Source: Megascapheus bottae (Eukaryota; Chordata; Mammalia; Rodentia; Geomyidae). From it: a stretch of DNA of 64,000 nt. The notes under the pieces were generated by a model that worked only from the letters and a program-made list of their open reading frames with translations, did no database searches and had not been told where the DNA came from. The stretch covers positions 1,726,501 to 1,790,500 of the forward strand of contig JANJXV010000130.1 of assembly GCA_024803745.1 (NCBI GenBank), written 5' to 3'. Positions 1 to 13,959 of the stretch are shown in pieces. Each line of letters begins with the position of its first letter. Position 1 is the stretch's first letter. Position numbers and translations under genes: made by a program.

Positions 1-620
1 AGGGTTACATTATATTCACCAGATAGAAGATGCAATACTTCACAAACATTGATACCCTTTCTCATGTCTTGGTCCCCATTTCCCTCTCCCCACCCCTGCC
101 CCTCATCTTGTTTTCCCTGCTTCCTTATCTATCCGATTTCAAATAACTAAATAAGCATATATACACTATATCCGATAACAAGGTGAAATACTGTAACAAT
201 ATAAGATAGCAGAGGGACAGCAAAAGAGATGAGAGATAACATAGTACATTAAAGACAACAATCACTCATTATATGGCTTGTGTTTCTATATCCTGGAGGT
301 CCTTTCATGTAGTGTCATACTATGTGACCTTGTGTATCTAGGTTTTGCTCTATTGGAAATCTCTGCTAGGAGAGCCCAAGGTATCTACTGATTATGACAA
401 ATGAGGGAAACCATTGAGCCTATGTTCCTTTGAGTCTGGCTTACTTCACTTAATATGATTTTTCTAAGTCTTTCCATAGCCTTACAGATGGGGCAATGTC
501 AGTCTTTCTGACAGCAGCCTAGAATTCCATTGTGTATAAATTCCACATCTTGTGGATCCACTCATCAACTGAGGGGCATCTGGGTTGCTTCCATATCTTT
601 GCTATAGTAAATAGTGCTAT
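1..620 (-). mobile_element. LINE-1, 3' part (ORF2 end plus 3' UTR), cut by window edge
   Basis: Read on the minus strand, about 420-620 matches the end of L1 ORF2: the stretch around 'actattcacaat(agc)aaag', the 'gatgagtggatcc' segment, and the rodent-like line antisense to 'cattgagcctatgttcc'. About 1-400 is the 3' UTR, and the same sequence recurs at 3255, 14957, 16475, 17150 and 57355. The reading frame is broken, so no working protein is encoded. The poly-A end lies outside the window, about 20 bases to the left. The 5' end stops abruptly near 620, the usual 5' truncation of L1. The class is seen directly; the exact subfamily is not resolved. Confidence 0.85.
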
Positions 621-2372
621 CTAGATATTTTCTTTACCACTGTTTGCAATACTTCATTGATATTATCTCAGAGGCACACTCTGACTCAACTTTCAGATCT
701 TAATGATTCTTTTATTTCTTTACACAAATAAAATTTTCCATTGTCATTCAACTCTTCTACTCAGTAATCTTCAGTAGCTCTCTATTTCATCCAATAATAG
801 GCCAAAATTTCTCCTGAACCAGGAAACAGAAACTTAAGTCTCTGAGCTAGCTAATTAAACTTCTAAATTTCAAAATCACCATCTATGCATATGTGTGGAC
901 ATTTATATAGTAATATTCAAATGGTAAAAGATTCTTTATAATCTTTTCTATTCACCTAATGAATTATTCCCATCATCATATACTCTTCTACTCCTTGGTT
1001 ATGATTCCCACTGTGATATCATTAACAATTCGTTATGGATCCCATTTCTTCTAAGTTTCTCTTCTTTCTACTTAGGATGGTTTTCTCACACCAGTAACCT
1101 TATGTTTGACCTAATTTTGATACGATTTTCTGACCCTGTTCGAGAGCTCAGACATCAAAAAGATATTCACCATCTTTCTAGAAACTGGCTTTGGTTTAAC
1201 CCTAAAATGAGTAAATAGGTGTTCTTCATGAACTGCACTCAAAGCTTACTTGCTACTTAAAGCAAGACCTCCAAAAACATCACAACTCATAAAATCAATA
1301 ATATCACAGAGTTCTTTTGTAAAGAACTTCAAGCATTTACATATATGCAATGAAACTGATGTGCAGTCAAAATGACAGAAACAGATGGTTCTGCCATCAC
1401 TTTATATGACACTTGTTTCTCCAGGCAGGTGAACAGAAGGAACCAGTGGTAGAAGGTGAAAAGGGTCTTGCAATTTAGAACCCACTGAAGTATAAAATGC
1501 CACCAAACTTGTCTCAAATTAAAACACATTTTAGTTTCTTCATTTGAAATCCTATACTGGGTAAGATTAAAAATCTCATAACTACCCAGATTTAAACTCT
1601 GAGCTTCTGATCATCCGAGGCCTGAAAATACTGGTTTGTGATGAACAGGTCTTAGGGAAACAGAAGGGGCATTTCAAATTCAAGATAAAACTATATCCAT
1701 TGAGAATCTATATAACTGTCCAAACAAGAGTTTTCAAGATAAAATATCCAATTTATTTTAAAGTAAGATGTTTTAAATGTTCATATTCACCAAGTTTCAC
1801 CAACTTACATATTCCTTTATTTAACAGTGATTTATTGATAAGAAATAATACAGTATAATGAACAGAGCACAATATCTGGTATTGTATACCTTGGGTTTCC
1901 TTTCCTACCTCCCCTACTTGTTGATTCTGTAGAACTATAGTCCTGGAATAGAAGCCTGGCTTTATAAGATTCACTTTTCTCTACTGTCATGAAGCAGAAT
2001 GTAGCATGTAAGTCCAGACAGTATTTGGCATTTTCTGAACAACTAAGTATAAACTCACCTCCTTCACTCACGTTCCTTCTCCTGCCATGCCCTATTATGC
2101 ACATGTTGAGCACAGTTCAACTCCAAAGTTCAGAGTGTGAAAAAGTTCAAACTTTATACTTAATGCTATGAATATTATCTCTAAGCCCAGAAAGAAGAAT
2201 CACAATTCTGCCATTCTTTGGTGTCACTACTTTTCATCATTCACACTGCAGCTTAAATTTTGCACCCAAGAAAAGTCAAAACTTCCTGCCTACTAGCACA
2301 TGGTGAATATTAATCCTTAGCGTCCATTCTTTCTTTCACAGTGTGTATCAATACTCCACTACCTAAATATAA

Positions 2373-2375
<3 letters not shown>
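621..2375. other. Unassigned AT-rich sequence
   Basis: No gene, RNA or repeat family was recognised. Open frames here are short (under 95 codons) and overlap on both strands without domain-like sequence. The base composition looks AT-rich and CpG is rare. Confidence 0.6.

Positions 2376-2420
<45 letters not shown>
2376..2420. repeat. (TG)n microsatellite
   Basis: An uninterrupted TG dinucleotide array of about 45 bases. It makes the Cys-Val runs seen in two overlapping frames, so those frames are not genes. The length suggests it is polymorphic. Confidence 0.97.
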
Positions 2421-2421
<1 letters not shown>

Positions 2422-3254
2422 TAAGAGGCCTGGAAACACATTTTTCTTGGTATATCTATCTGGCAATTCTCCTTGGAGCTTCCTCACTCATTTCTGTGTC
2501 CATCTTTATATGGTTCTCTTCCCTCAGGATTCCTATGTCCAACTGTCCTTCTCCCTTCTCTAAAAAGATATCCAGTCCTTAGATTGATGGCTCACAGTCA
2601 TTGGTAATCATCTCATGCTAACTGCATCTGCTATGACTGTTTCCAATAAGGTTTCAGTCACAAGTACAGGATTAACAGTGGAAAGCACCAAGGAAAGCTT
2701 AGCACCCTTTTGGAGTAACCAAGGAAAAATATAAGCCAAAATGAATCTAACCATGATAGCTTTCTTTTGTCTTCTACTTTCAATATTACCCACGTGATTA
2801 GTAATAACATAACTCACTAATTTGTAATTTTCTTCTATCTATAGTTGGTTCCAGTTGGAAATGGAAGTGATGGGTTGCGCTCTGGCTTAGTGAATTAACC
2901 CTATTTTTGATCAACTTTCCATACAATCTAACTAAAAGTGCCTATATTATAGCAAATTTGATAATTAAATGATATTTTAAGAGCCTGGAGAAACTGGTAA
3001 CACTAAACAGTTATCTACTGGATGGGACCCAAAAAGTGATTAATGTTACCTACCCATCATGCCCAAGTCCTGGAGTGCTAAAGCACTCCAGTTCTTGTAT
3101 CTGGGTCAGACTTGATCAACGTCCAAAATAAATTAAAAATATAGAAAACATTTTTAACAATATTGTCCATTCAGCCCTTAAGAACAATTGAAGTTTGCAC
3201 TGCTAATTCTGATGAAATAACAAAAAAGACCATAATGAAAATATACGCGCAGTC
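2421..3254. other. Unassigned sequence with a small palindrome
   Basis: No gene or repeat family was recognised. The only local structure seen is a perfect 10-base inverted repeat with a 2-base spacer at 3070-3091, listed separately. Confidence 0.55.
3070..3091. repeat. Short perfect inverted repeat
   Basis: CTGGAGTGCT at 3070-3079 is followed by AA and its exact reverse complement AGCACTCCAG at 3082-3091. It could extrude as a tiny hairpin, but there is no poly-T run or other context to give it a role. Confidence 0.8.
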
Positions 3255-3567
3255 TAAAAGATTTGCAATAGAGCAAAATCTTGATACATAAGGACATATA
3301 ATGTGAAGCTTATTGAAAGGACCTCCAGGATGGTGAAACAAAAGCCATATAATGAATGATTGTTGTCCTTAATGTACTATGTTGTCTCTCATCTCCTTTG
3401 CTCTCCCTTGGTTATCTCATATTGGTATAGTATCTCACTTTGTTATCTGATATATTGAATTTATTTGTATTTGGATATTTGAAATTTGATAGGGAAGGGG
3501 GGAAAACCAAGACGGGTGGGGGGTGTGGGGGGGGAGGGAAACGGGTACCAAGACATGTGAAAGACAT
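3255..3567 (+). mobile_element. LINE-1 3' UTR fragment
   Basis: Sense-strand copy of the same L1 3' UTR found antisense at 1-400. Both share the 'aaaggacctccaggat' block, the 'catataatga(a/g)tgattgttgtc' block, and the G-rich tract followed by 'accaagacatg'. The copy ends at about 3567 inside 'catgtgaaag' and lacks the last 70-80 bases and the poly-A, so it is truncated at both ends. The G-rich part (3490-3540) contains several runs of G. Confidence 0.8.
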
Positions 3568-6109
3568 TTGTTTCAGAGTTCATTTGTTGGACTTATGCTA
3601 GGAAAAATCAACTAATGGCGATGCAGACAATAAAATATGAGGATTTACCTATCAAACAGCTTGAAAAACATTAAGAAACATTTTAGTAAAGTGCTTATAC
3701 TTATTTTTAATCAGTCAGAATTTCATTTCAATATCAAGGCACCCTTCACAAACTTATGAAATCCCTGATGACTAAAGTACAACAAGATTCTGCAGGAAAA
3801 GGTAACACACCTAAGAGACTGTGATGAAGGGGTGGATGAGCCATGGCGTAGAAATCTAAGAGCAGAACAGCATAGATAGTCTATCAACTCCAGCTGGAGA
3901 GTGTTGTTTGCTTCTGTTTTCAGGGACAGAGTTCATGAATCATCCCATCAGTTTTTAAAACTTCAATCAGAGAAGTCAACTATTTGATGTGCAATCTTTA
4001 TTTTCTTCTTTTTTTTCCCACCCAAACCATAATATAGTGCAGAAAGAATATGTGTGTGAGGGATGCAAATAATAATCGCTACACCAAGTCGTCTTGGTGT
4101 TGACAGAAAAAAAAGAAGAATTCCAGCAGCAATGTGTGAATCACGGGGAAACCATTACTGATGTGGCCAGTTCAGGTCACTGTGTTTTCAGATTGGCGGC
4201 CCCACAGAGCCTCCACAGTTCAAGTCCCATCTGACACGCACACATGCACTGTGGATCACTCAAATAAAAACTGCTCTCCCTACACTTGTCTGTCTCCATG
4301 AGGTCAGCATTAAATAACTATTATGTCTGGCATAAAGAGCAATGGCTGCTCTTTTTTTCAAATGCCACCAGTTCCCATTTTAAAGTAAATGCCATTTGGT
4401 CAAAAATATGTATTCGTCTTGAAATCTGATAGGACTGAGTTGCAAAGCACTTCTGATTTTGTGCTCAGAGTACTTTTGTGGGGAAATTGCCACTACCCAC
4501 TCAGGCCTCTAGGGCCCCAGAGCTCAGGAATCGCTGAGCTCTGTCATTCTCGCCTACTTCTGCTGATTCCATGAGCCTTAGTGCCACCTCTGTCCATCAT
4601 CATAGCATGTCTCTAATGTGTCTTAAATTTTTTCAAATGAAAATAGAATGACATACAATGATAATTTTTATAGTAACTGTAAATTTACATTATTTTATTA
4701 ATAAAAATCAATTGTGCAAGCCTCATGTATTACTGTTATACTGGACCCCAGTAATTATGAATACTGTCAATCTACCTTCTATTAGTAACATTATTCTGGA
4801 ATTTTAGGGTTATTTTTAACCATTTTAGAACATATTAGTTTTACAAGTTCTCATTTACATACACACATACATACATAAGACAAACCCAAGTAAACCTTGC
4901 TTCTGATGTCTCTCTCTGTCTCTCTCTCATCTCAACACAACCCCCTTTCTTAAAACATTTATCAGGAAAACACTGACTAACACACTGAATTCATAACCTA
5001 ACTTTGGGGATTGAAACTTCTTCCTACAATTACTTAATAAAAACAAATATTGTTAAAACCATTATCAATGCTTTGTTTTCCTGCTAGCATATAAGTACTC
5101 TATCAAATTCTGAAGTACTTGTTTTTTGAATACATACCAAGAATATGACTAGCATTTGGCAGAGGAAGTGGATGAATATCTTAGTTTCCAGAATGCCTCT
5201 CTCTATACCCCTATGAACATTTCTAATTAGGGTTATGGCAACACTTGATAAATGTTCCAGGTTTCATACCCTGTAATCATCAGATTCTCATATGATTGGA
5301 TAAAAAGATATTTGCATGATACACATGAAGCTGCCAAAATCTCTGACTGCTTAGTGCAACATCAAAGTAGATGGATGTGGTCCTGGGAAGGTAAAAGACA
5401 GAAAATTCCAAAATACTATGTCCCTCATTATAGCATCAGGTTCCGAGATTTTCCCTCAGTTCCCTCAACTTGAGAAAGTTACCAAGGGAATTGCTGATAA
5501 CAGTATGACTCTTCTTTATAACTGCAGGGAACCTCAGGAGAGCAGTCATTATGTTTTCCAACTGTTTAAAAATAATTTCCTTTCTATAGCTGAATTTTTA
5601 ATGTTTACTATCTGTAAAAGATGGTTTTAATGTACACGAAAGATGGAAGGCAAATTATCAGGAACTGCCCCTTCCCCTGGGAATTTCTATTTATAATGCG
5701 AAAGACATGAACATGAATGTAACTTCAATAGGAGTACATGAAGACATTAAATTTTAGGTAACAGAAGATCAATAGAAAGGTTATGCCAGACCTGAGGGAG
5801 AAAGAATCAAACCTGCTTGTGAGAACCTCAGAAGAGAACAAAGTGTAGACTTTGAAAGAGTGAACCAGAACTCACTGGGAGGATTTCAAAATGGAGGAAA
5901 TCACTGAGTAGAACTTAGGCCAAGTTCTCAGGAAAGGGGAGATCATAGGCAATGACTGGAGGCCAAAAAGACTGAAGAAAGGAGTGAAAATGAAAATCAA
6001 AAAATAGGCCAATTCTACATCTGAAAAAACACTCAACTCAAATACATTATCCTCTACAATGATGCAGTAAAGAAAAAGATCATGTTAGGAAAAGAACTGT
6101 AAAATCTTT
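3568..6109. other. Unassigned AT-rich sequence
   Basis: No gene was recognised. It holds a perfect 8-base inverted repeat at 4081-4100, a short CT-rich run near 4908-4930, and nothing else that could be assigned. Open frames are under 75 codons. Confidence 0.55.
4081..4100. repeat. Short inverted repeat (hairpin)
   Basis: ACACCAAG (4081-4088), TCGT spacer, then CTTGGTGT (4093-4100), an exact 8-base stem. An A-rich stretch follows. This is the wrong setting for a bacterial terminator, so it is probably chance. Confidence 0.7.
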
Positions 6110-6208
6110 TTTGTTACCTCCCAAACTGTAAGTGAAAAGTCCAGCCTTCTTCCATTCAAATTGTTTGTCTCAGGTACTTATCACAGCAGTGACCAACTGA
6201 CTGACACC
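6110..6208 (+). mobile_element. MaLR-type LTR 3' end (ancient)
   Basis: The pattern 'cccaaactgtaag...' followed by '...gtctcaggtacttatcaca' and '...gcagtgacc' is that of the 3' end of mammalian ERVL-MaLR (MLT1/MST) LTRs on the plus strand. It is short and heavily diverged. Family membership is inferred from remembered consensus features only. Confidence 0.45.
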
Positions 6209-6668
6209 TTATCTCTTTTTGTTTCTTCTCTGAGTCACTGTACTCTAGCAGTATTGACAACTTCACTGTCTTGAAATAGACCTAAAGCATTTTGAGTCTA
6301 CCATTTCCTCTGCTGGGAACATTCACACTCAAAGTATTTGATATCCTTGTAACAATTCCATTCCTGACAACAGCTTGGCCTTTCATCAAATGTGACATTG
6401 TTTGCTGAAACCTCCCCTGATTCATCCTTTTAAAAATTCCCTATGCTCTCTTTTTCACCTGTTGCTCTATAACCTAGGTAACTTATTTGATTATGAACAT
6501 ACCTATGTCTATCTATAAATATGTATACCACATTCATCTTTTAATTTTTGTTTTCATGAGGGCAGGAATCTCCTTTTATCTGTGTCTGTTCACTTCTGAA
6601 TCTCTGAAATAGTTGTTTGGCACCTGGCAGACATTCAATTACTATTTTATAACTTAAGAAACAAATAA
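6209..6668 (+). mobile_element. LINE-2 3' fragment
   Basis: It follows the order of the L2 3' end: a 'ctgctgggaacattc' block, 'tcaaatgtgac', 'cctcccctgattca', then 'catgagggcaggaatct', 'gtctgttcac' and finally 'cacctggcagacattcaat'. It is heavily diverged, as expected for L2, and non-coding. Confidence 0.7.
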
Positions 6669-6783
6669 ATGGGTCAACCTGAATGAGGTTAAAATACCTC
6701 ATTAAGATCATTAAGATAAAATTAAAAGTGTCAGAATACTCTATGCACATGTATGTACATGAAAAATGTGGCTTTCTGTGATT

Positions 6784-6823
6784 GGTTTGGGATGGCAGGG
6801 AAGGGTTTGGGATGGCAAGGAGG
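6784..6823. repeat. 20-base tandem duplication
   Basis: Two adjacent 20-base units beginning 'ggtttgggatggca' at 6784 and 6804, differing at about two positions. This looks like a small local duplication. The overlapping minus-strand frame owes its proline-rich repeat to it. Confidence 0.8.
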
Positions 6824-9800
6824 GAGAATAACAAAAAGGACGAGTATGCTTATGTGGACATGTCAATGTTAATGATGTCTGCAAAAAGGGACACTTTCCA
6901 GAAGAAAGTGAAGAGTAGCTGATTTGATAATTTTTTTTTGCTAAAAAGTGTGAATAAGACAGAAAACTGGATTAACAGCGCAGGAATCCTCTACAGTTGT
7001 AATCCCCCCCTTACATGAAGGAGTCTTGTCTCCCCAGGGAGCCAGGTGGCAGGAAGCCCTTCCCACTGTGAAGACTAGTTTGCAGAATTCCATGATTTGG
7101 GGGCTTGGGAAAAAGTGAAAATATGCAGTGTTTATGCAAAAATAAAGTCTATTCAATGACTTCAAGCCAGTGTTTCCACATGAAAACACCAAGACTGAAA
7201 GAAAAATTATGAAATCCAAAGATTAAATATAAAAGTCACTTCGATAAGATTAATGCATACTATGTATAATAAGATTCTTAGCTTCCGTCCTTGCAAATTA
7301 TCAGTTGCCAAAGTTAAGGTAAGTAAAGTTATTTTCTACAAGGACTGTTCCATTTTCCTTTGTTATATAGACATTCATTCTTCTCCAACTGAAAAGAATT
7401 GCACATTGTAAGTGTAGATTCATAGTTCTCTATCCCCAAAAGAGAATCAAAGTAGCTCAATGTTTCTCAGTTAGCTAAGAGACTACTATGACATGTTTCC
7501 AACAGAGCATCTCTCTGGAAAACAATACTTGTGAATTATAAATTACAGAAACAAGCAACCCCTGGTTAAGGAAAAATCAAATGGAGTAATTCAGACTCTC
7601 CCAGAGTGACAAGTGAATAGCTTGCCTTGTTGTGTAAAAGAACAAGTTTCCTGTCTCCTGGCTGTCCTCTGTCCACTAAAGAGTCAACAACATTTTATTG
7701 TTTCTCAGTACTCCATTTGGTGCATCTCAACTTGCTTTTTATATTGCCTTAGTTTATGAAAATAAATGTTGTACTTTCCTGGTGGGACCAAAAATAAATG
7801 ATGGCTCATACTGTACGTGGGTTCTTGCTCATGACAATCCAGACTGCTAACAGATTGTTAATATGTTAACAGTTCTATTATAAGATGCTCAAAAATGTAA
7901 TTTTAAGGCCATTTGTGGAGCTGGATTCTGCATGCCAGGGGTCATCAGGACTGACATAGGTGAGAAGCTGTATGACCTCTCCACTCAGGTGTCTGCAAAG
8001 GTGTGAAGGGTGAGATAACCCAGCAGTTTAGGGTAGCAGTTTTCAAGCTGTTCTGTTTACCCAGGGGTAGCCATTTTGAGCAGAATATTAACTAAAATAA
8101 TACAGTAAGTATGATCGAGTTCCTTTTGGTACAGAGCTACTTAAAATTAAACTAAGGGTATTTCACATCCAGAATTTTCTGGCAATGACAAGGGTGAAGA
8201 AAAATTACCAAAGGCTGAACTCAAAGAAATTAGTATGTATTTTGCAGTTCTTATTCTCAAAGATATTGGCAGAAACATTTAATCATATGTGATCTAAAAT
8301 ATTTAGCTTTGGTGTTATTCACATGTTTTATTTATTATTTATATATGTTACTTACAAATTACAAGGTGTCCCTACACAGATTCTTGATACTGATATTATA
8401 AAGGGGAAGTCTAGCATTAGGTAGGAACCTCTGTGATATCACAAAGAAGAATATACAGAAACATACTTAGTCAGATAAACAGATAGGAGTACACTCCACA
8501 CATTCATCTCGGTAAATTTTCACTGAATGAGTGGCAACATTTTGAAAGAAAATATTTAGTAGAAGGTTGTTACCTACTGTCACAATTGCTACCCTCAAAC
8601 ACTAGATAGTAACAGCGAAGTCCAGCTACTGATTTAGACTGACTCGGACAAATTTCATACAAGTCAATTTTCCTCAACACTTCAGTGCCATACACCACAG
8701 CAAATGTTTATACTCACAAAATTTCCATAAGTCAATGCGTACTCTTACCTTACGCTGTGTCGTTCAGTATTTTTTTTACAAACTAAAGTATTATAGAGAG
8801 TATTTTCACATTGTTATTATGTGTTTTACTTTAGTATTTGTGTATATTTATCATTTATACAACTGAAATTGTAGGGGAGTGTTTTGGTTTTTCAGGTGTC
8901 CACACCCCACCTGCTCATTCTCTCCCTCATATTACTAGGCAGAGGTGATATTTCAAGTAAACATGCAGAGCTTCTGTTTGCCAAGGATATTTAAATATTT
9001 TCATGATGATAACTTTATTTGGAAGCCAATTCTTTAAAAAGCCTTTAACCAGTACTCCAGATTTCCCAGCCTAGTATGTTTTTCCAGTAATTGCATATAA
9101 ACGCATAGAGACAATTGCATGCTGATGCACTCTGACTGTTACAAGGCCCTGAGCCCAACTCTGAATTCCAAAGGTAGGTTCAGCATCACCTAAAACATAC
9201 ATTGAGTTTAAGGGAAAAAAATTCCTGAAAGAAACTAAAGAAGGCTCACTACTCCCCTAACTTACAACTAAATATACACAAAAACAATGGTAATATGCCA
9301 AGTGAGAAAACCCCAAATCAACTCAGACCCGGTGATCATAAGGCCAGTGGGATGTGTGCACTGCACTGCACTGCTGGCCACGGCCACTGGGCTACACCTC
9401 GTCCAGGTGAGGAAGAGGCTCCTTCTGATACGCTCTCCACAACTCACACGCAAGTCATTCCATACGTGAGAGCACGTCTGTTTTCTTCACAACTGTTATC
9501 TGGGAATAGAGCTATCTTCTTCCTAAAACTATTATAAAGGACTTCAAACTCCCAGAAAAAAATAGAACTATTAGTGTTTTCTGGCATTTTTACATTTGTG
9601 TTATTTAAATGTAAGAAAGAAAATGTTATTTTCTATAAGAATGCCTCCTAAATATAACAAAGCAAAAGGGCTAAAGAGACCAGGCCGAGCAGGATTCACA
9701 ATCTTCCCAGGGCTAGAAGTTCAGCAATAATGTTTGCCTAGCAAGCAAATCCTAGAGCTGCCAAATAGAAAACAAGCAAAACCTTTTCCAATTGTATTCC

Positions 9801-12800
9801 CTCTGAAACATTTAAAACTTCTGCCCAATGACAATCCTTCCTGAAAAGGCCTTCTGAGGTCAGAGATACTTAGAACTGTGCGGAAGTATCAAGTCACATG
9901 GGAACAATGCATCGATGCTGGTCTTATTACTTGTGATTAGAGTCAGATAACTAACCTCACACTATGACTTCTAATAAACATTTCTATACTATACTATAGT
10001 ATTCTTGAAAGAACTCATACTGCTTTACACAAAACATCTGCAGCTGTGAGGAGGAAAATGTCCACTGACTCACACTGGAGTTGGGGTATTTTGACATCAT
10101 TTTCAAGGTAAGCAAACAGAGAGAGGTTAAATGACATTGGAAGGTCACATGTTTCCTCTTTCTGAAGGAAGATGATGGTTGCGTTGCAAATAAAGAGAAC
10201 TTCAACCAGAGAGAATTAGTGGAGCAGTCACAATTTGACCTTTCACCCTCTGACTGTAGCAAGCTATTAGAATTGTGTATATATGTCATCGTTATACTAT
10301 TGCATGAGAAATGAATTAACTAATTTCCATGCTGATACTCGTGCTGCTAGAAAATCATGCTTCCATTCAATTTTACATAAAAGTATACCAATGAATTTAG
10401 ACTGTTCTACTAAATCTCATGTAATGTTAAGATTTTTATTATGTCAGGTAACTGAAACCATGTTCCCCATACTTCAGAATTTATCATATCAGAAAGCATG
10501 GAGAAGATACACAAATGTGTAGCTAAGTTGACAAAACTCGGGTTCCTTCTGAATTACTGTTATGTTTTTACTGCTGTCCCTGTAAGTCAGCAGTGTCAAT
10601 GAGAAGCCTACTGTGTATGAATCAATAGATAATGAGATGAGTGAAGTTTTAGGATTGGAGGCCACTAACACTAGTTCTTTGCTATAGACTTTCAATCCCA
10701 GTTACAATATAATTATACTAACCTTAATTTTCCAATGACAAATTTGAACATTTATTTGAGAATCACAAAACAGACGTTCCTCTGCTTACATGTTTCAAAA
10801 TAGTACTCTTGTTGAATTTTAATGCAACCAAGACATAATTCATATCATAAAAGAGATACAAACTTGTATGAGACTTTACTTACAAGTAGTTATTTTCAGA
10901 TAAATTTGTATAAGAAAGACAAGGATGTTTGTATGGCACAGAAAACATGTAAAGGGGAATTTTTAGGGATAGTTATGATTTTAACGTAGCCGAGATTATG
11001 ATGGAAATCAAGACAGTCTTTACGACCCATTTGATTGAATAGTATTGGTTAGCAAGGGTTAAGGGAGAATTTTTGGAACCAAATGTATTAAAAACTAGTT
11101 TGGAGAAAGAGAATACAATTAAATGAATATAGAAAAAAAGAGATGATATGAGTACAAAAGGTGAGAAAAATCAAAGGAAAAGCTGTCTTTTTCCTTGTTG
11201 GTATTGTTTATATCAGTTTCCCTTTGTCCTCCTCTATCAATCTTCCCTACCTGGGAGTAACAGAACCACAAAAGCAAAATGGAAAGTATCAGTGGTAAAT
11301 TAGCTTTCTTAGCTAGTGATAGATGTCTCATAATCAGGAAAGAAATAGGATAGCAATACAAACAGAAACTCAAGTATTTTGTGGTATCCAAACTACTGCA
11401 TATTCTAACAGGGTACTGGAACTAGAGTTAACAAGTTCTCATTTAACCTCCTCTTCATCTTTAAAAGCAGCACTCAAAAGTCTTCACAGCTTAACTTGAC
11501 TTTCAAGATCATGCATTTGGGATGTATTTATCATTGTTCAGAATAGGGGAGGAAAGTGCCCAGGTAAAAGAAAGGCAATTTCGCAAAATGAATTAAAGAT
11601 AATTCAAGAGAAAGGAGATTGACAAAGAAAGAAACACTTGCCACAACTGCATACATTTTACTTATTTAAGGTACAGATAATGAGATTTTATAATGATCCA
11701 TACATAAGATTACCACATAAATAATTTTATTTTCTTAAAAAATGGGAAATGCTGACCAATTCTAATAGCTGAGAGATACCAGCCAGGTTTTTGAGGAAGT
11801 TATTTAGATGGGAGGAATGATGAGTACAATAAAAGGACTCTGGATACCCCAGAACAGAAGAGCATAATAGAAGGAAATGTTTAAATAAGGAACTGTTTTA
11901 AGCAAGAGGTCATGAAGGGAATTAGCTGTTCCCACGAGTCCAGATGCTCCAAATCCACAGGAGCAATGGTAAGAATTCCATGTTTCACTGATAAGGGAAT
12001 GAGGGGGATAAAAGAATTAAGCTGAAATAGACATCCTAGGAGGAACTGGTACACATGCCATGGCCATACTCCAGTTATATTTGGAAAGAAACTAAATCAG
12101 AACAATGTAATTGGAGTTACATTTCTAAAGCAGAAAATAGATTAAAAAGTAACAAATGTATGGCTTCCTTCTGCCAAGTCCTGGGTAGAGAAGGAAAAAA
12201 TCCACAACTTCTCAATACTTCGCAAAGAACCACTAGTCTTGAAAATAAGAACCAGCATCCTAGCAAAAGCAGAAAATACAGGAAACAACATCACGAGACC
12301 GAGACGTGTCACTTACTACTCAAAGTAGTGAAAGATGCAGCAAACCTGCAGATTTTAACCATAGGGTTTTGAAATAGAACAGAAAATAGGGTGCTTGAAA
12401 AAGAACAGAAGAGGTTTACTCATCCTTCTCCTTAGAGTTAAGACCAATCTCCTAGTTTGTTCCTTGGTTCTAAACAAAGTAGAAACAATAATAAGCATCT
12501 GGATAGAACATAAAATGATCCTTGTACACTCTTCATGCAAGATAGACACCAGGAAGAAATCTTTTATTCAAGGAAGTAGGGTTTGCCCTGTTGAAGAGAT
12601 AGGAGAGTGAGTAGGTAGGTGCTGGAGAAGGATCTTCTGTAGAATTATGAGTCAACCCAAGAAAACTAAATTTCTGTATCATAAAATTAGCCAGCAAAAC
12701 AGAAAGAACAGTTCAAAAACATGAAACTTGCTTAGCTTGATTTCTGTTTATATTGGTGAAGTACTTGCTCATTGAGGATCAATATTTCCACTGCAAACAA

Positions 12801-13959
12801 CAAGCAAACTTGACTAAAATATAAAATGACTTACGTCTGGAAAGCACTGGGGAGATTCCAAGGTGTTAAGAATTTGAGAACCAAGATCAAGGAGAGAGAG
12901 AAAGGATAAAAGCAAGAGACCTAAATACCAAATCACCACATGGAATGTACAAGTTCTAACATCCGAGCTGAAAATAAAATCATGGGGTAGTTGCTAAGAG
13001 ATGGAGTAGGTAGATCCACTTTTAAGCTTTGTCACCAAGTTTATAAAACAAACTTTGACAGTCATAAAAGAGGACACGGGTATTTTCTGCATGATTTTAC
13101 TGATGTTAAGGCTCTACTTTGCATAAAAATGTTGAAAGAAAGCAACATTTGATCGTTGGCAAGTGGCATGCAGAGATGGAGAAACTTGAGAATACATATA
13201 CCATACTAGCAACACTCTCCTTTTTGAGAAGTGAATTTTAGAAGTGCCCTTAAGATAACAGTCCAATAAGTCACATTTTTATTAGTATTTGATATGTATT
13301 TTTGTGTAAATACAACATATGTATGTAAATACATATGTATGTAAATACGATAAAAATTAGGCTGTATCTAGCATCGGTAACATTACTCCATTTATGAGGC
13401 AGCACTGTCATGATGTAATGACTTTCTAAAGGTCTCACCTCAACACAGCAATGAAATTCCAAAAGGGTGTAGAGGAGTCATTCCACCTGCGAACATCCTG
13501 CCCTGGATCCTCCACAGTTCATGTCTAATTCATGTCTTCTGCAAACACAATATACATCCATTCTATACTCCATAGCTCCCCACATCCTCACGTATTCCAA
13601 CAGCAACTCAACAGCAACTCACAGGTCCAAACTCTCAGCTAAATCAGACATAACTAGACCTAAAACATGATTCATCCTGAGGCAAATTCTGTCTAGCTAG
13701 GATGTTTTAAATCAAAGTGTTAAGGTTAAGTGCTTCTCAAACACAGTGGAAGGACATACATCAAAAAAGAAATGGACAACAGGACCCACGTAAATTCACA
13801 CAAGGAAAGCAACATTAGACCCCAAACTCTATACCAGTTCTCTGCATGTGTTCTCTATTGGACACACAGTGGTGGTTGACACCACAAAGCCTTTGGCAAC
13901 CCTGCTTCTTTGGCTTTGTAAGTTCATCTATCATATATTTTTCTTCCACAAAGCTCTAA
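6824..13959. other. Long unassigned AT-rich stretch
   Basis: About 7 kb with no recognised gene, SINE or young L1. Open frames reach 105 codons (12055-12372, plus) but show no recognisable domain and are within chance for this length. A 16-base tandem pair lies at 13316-13347. The absence of SINEs contrasts with the right half of the window. Very old repeats diverged past recognition by eye may be present. Confidence 0.5.
13316..13347. repeat. 16-base tandem duplication
   Basis: Unit 'catatgtatgtaaata' occurs twice back to back. It is AT-rich and probably slippage-derived. Confidence 0.85.
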
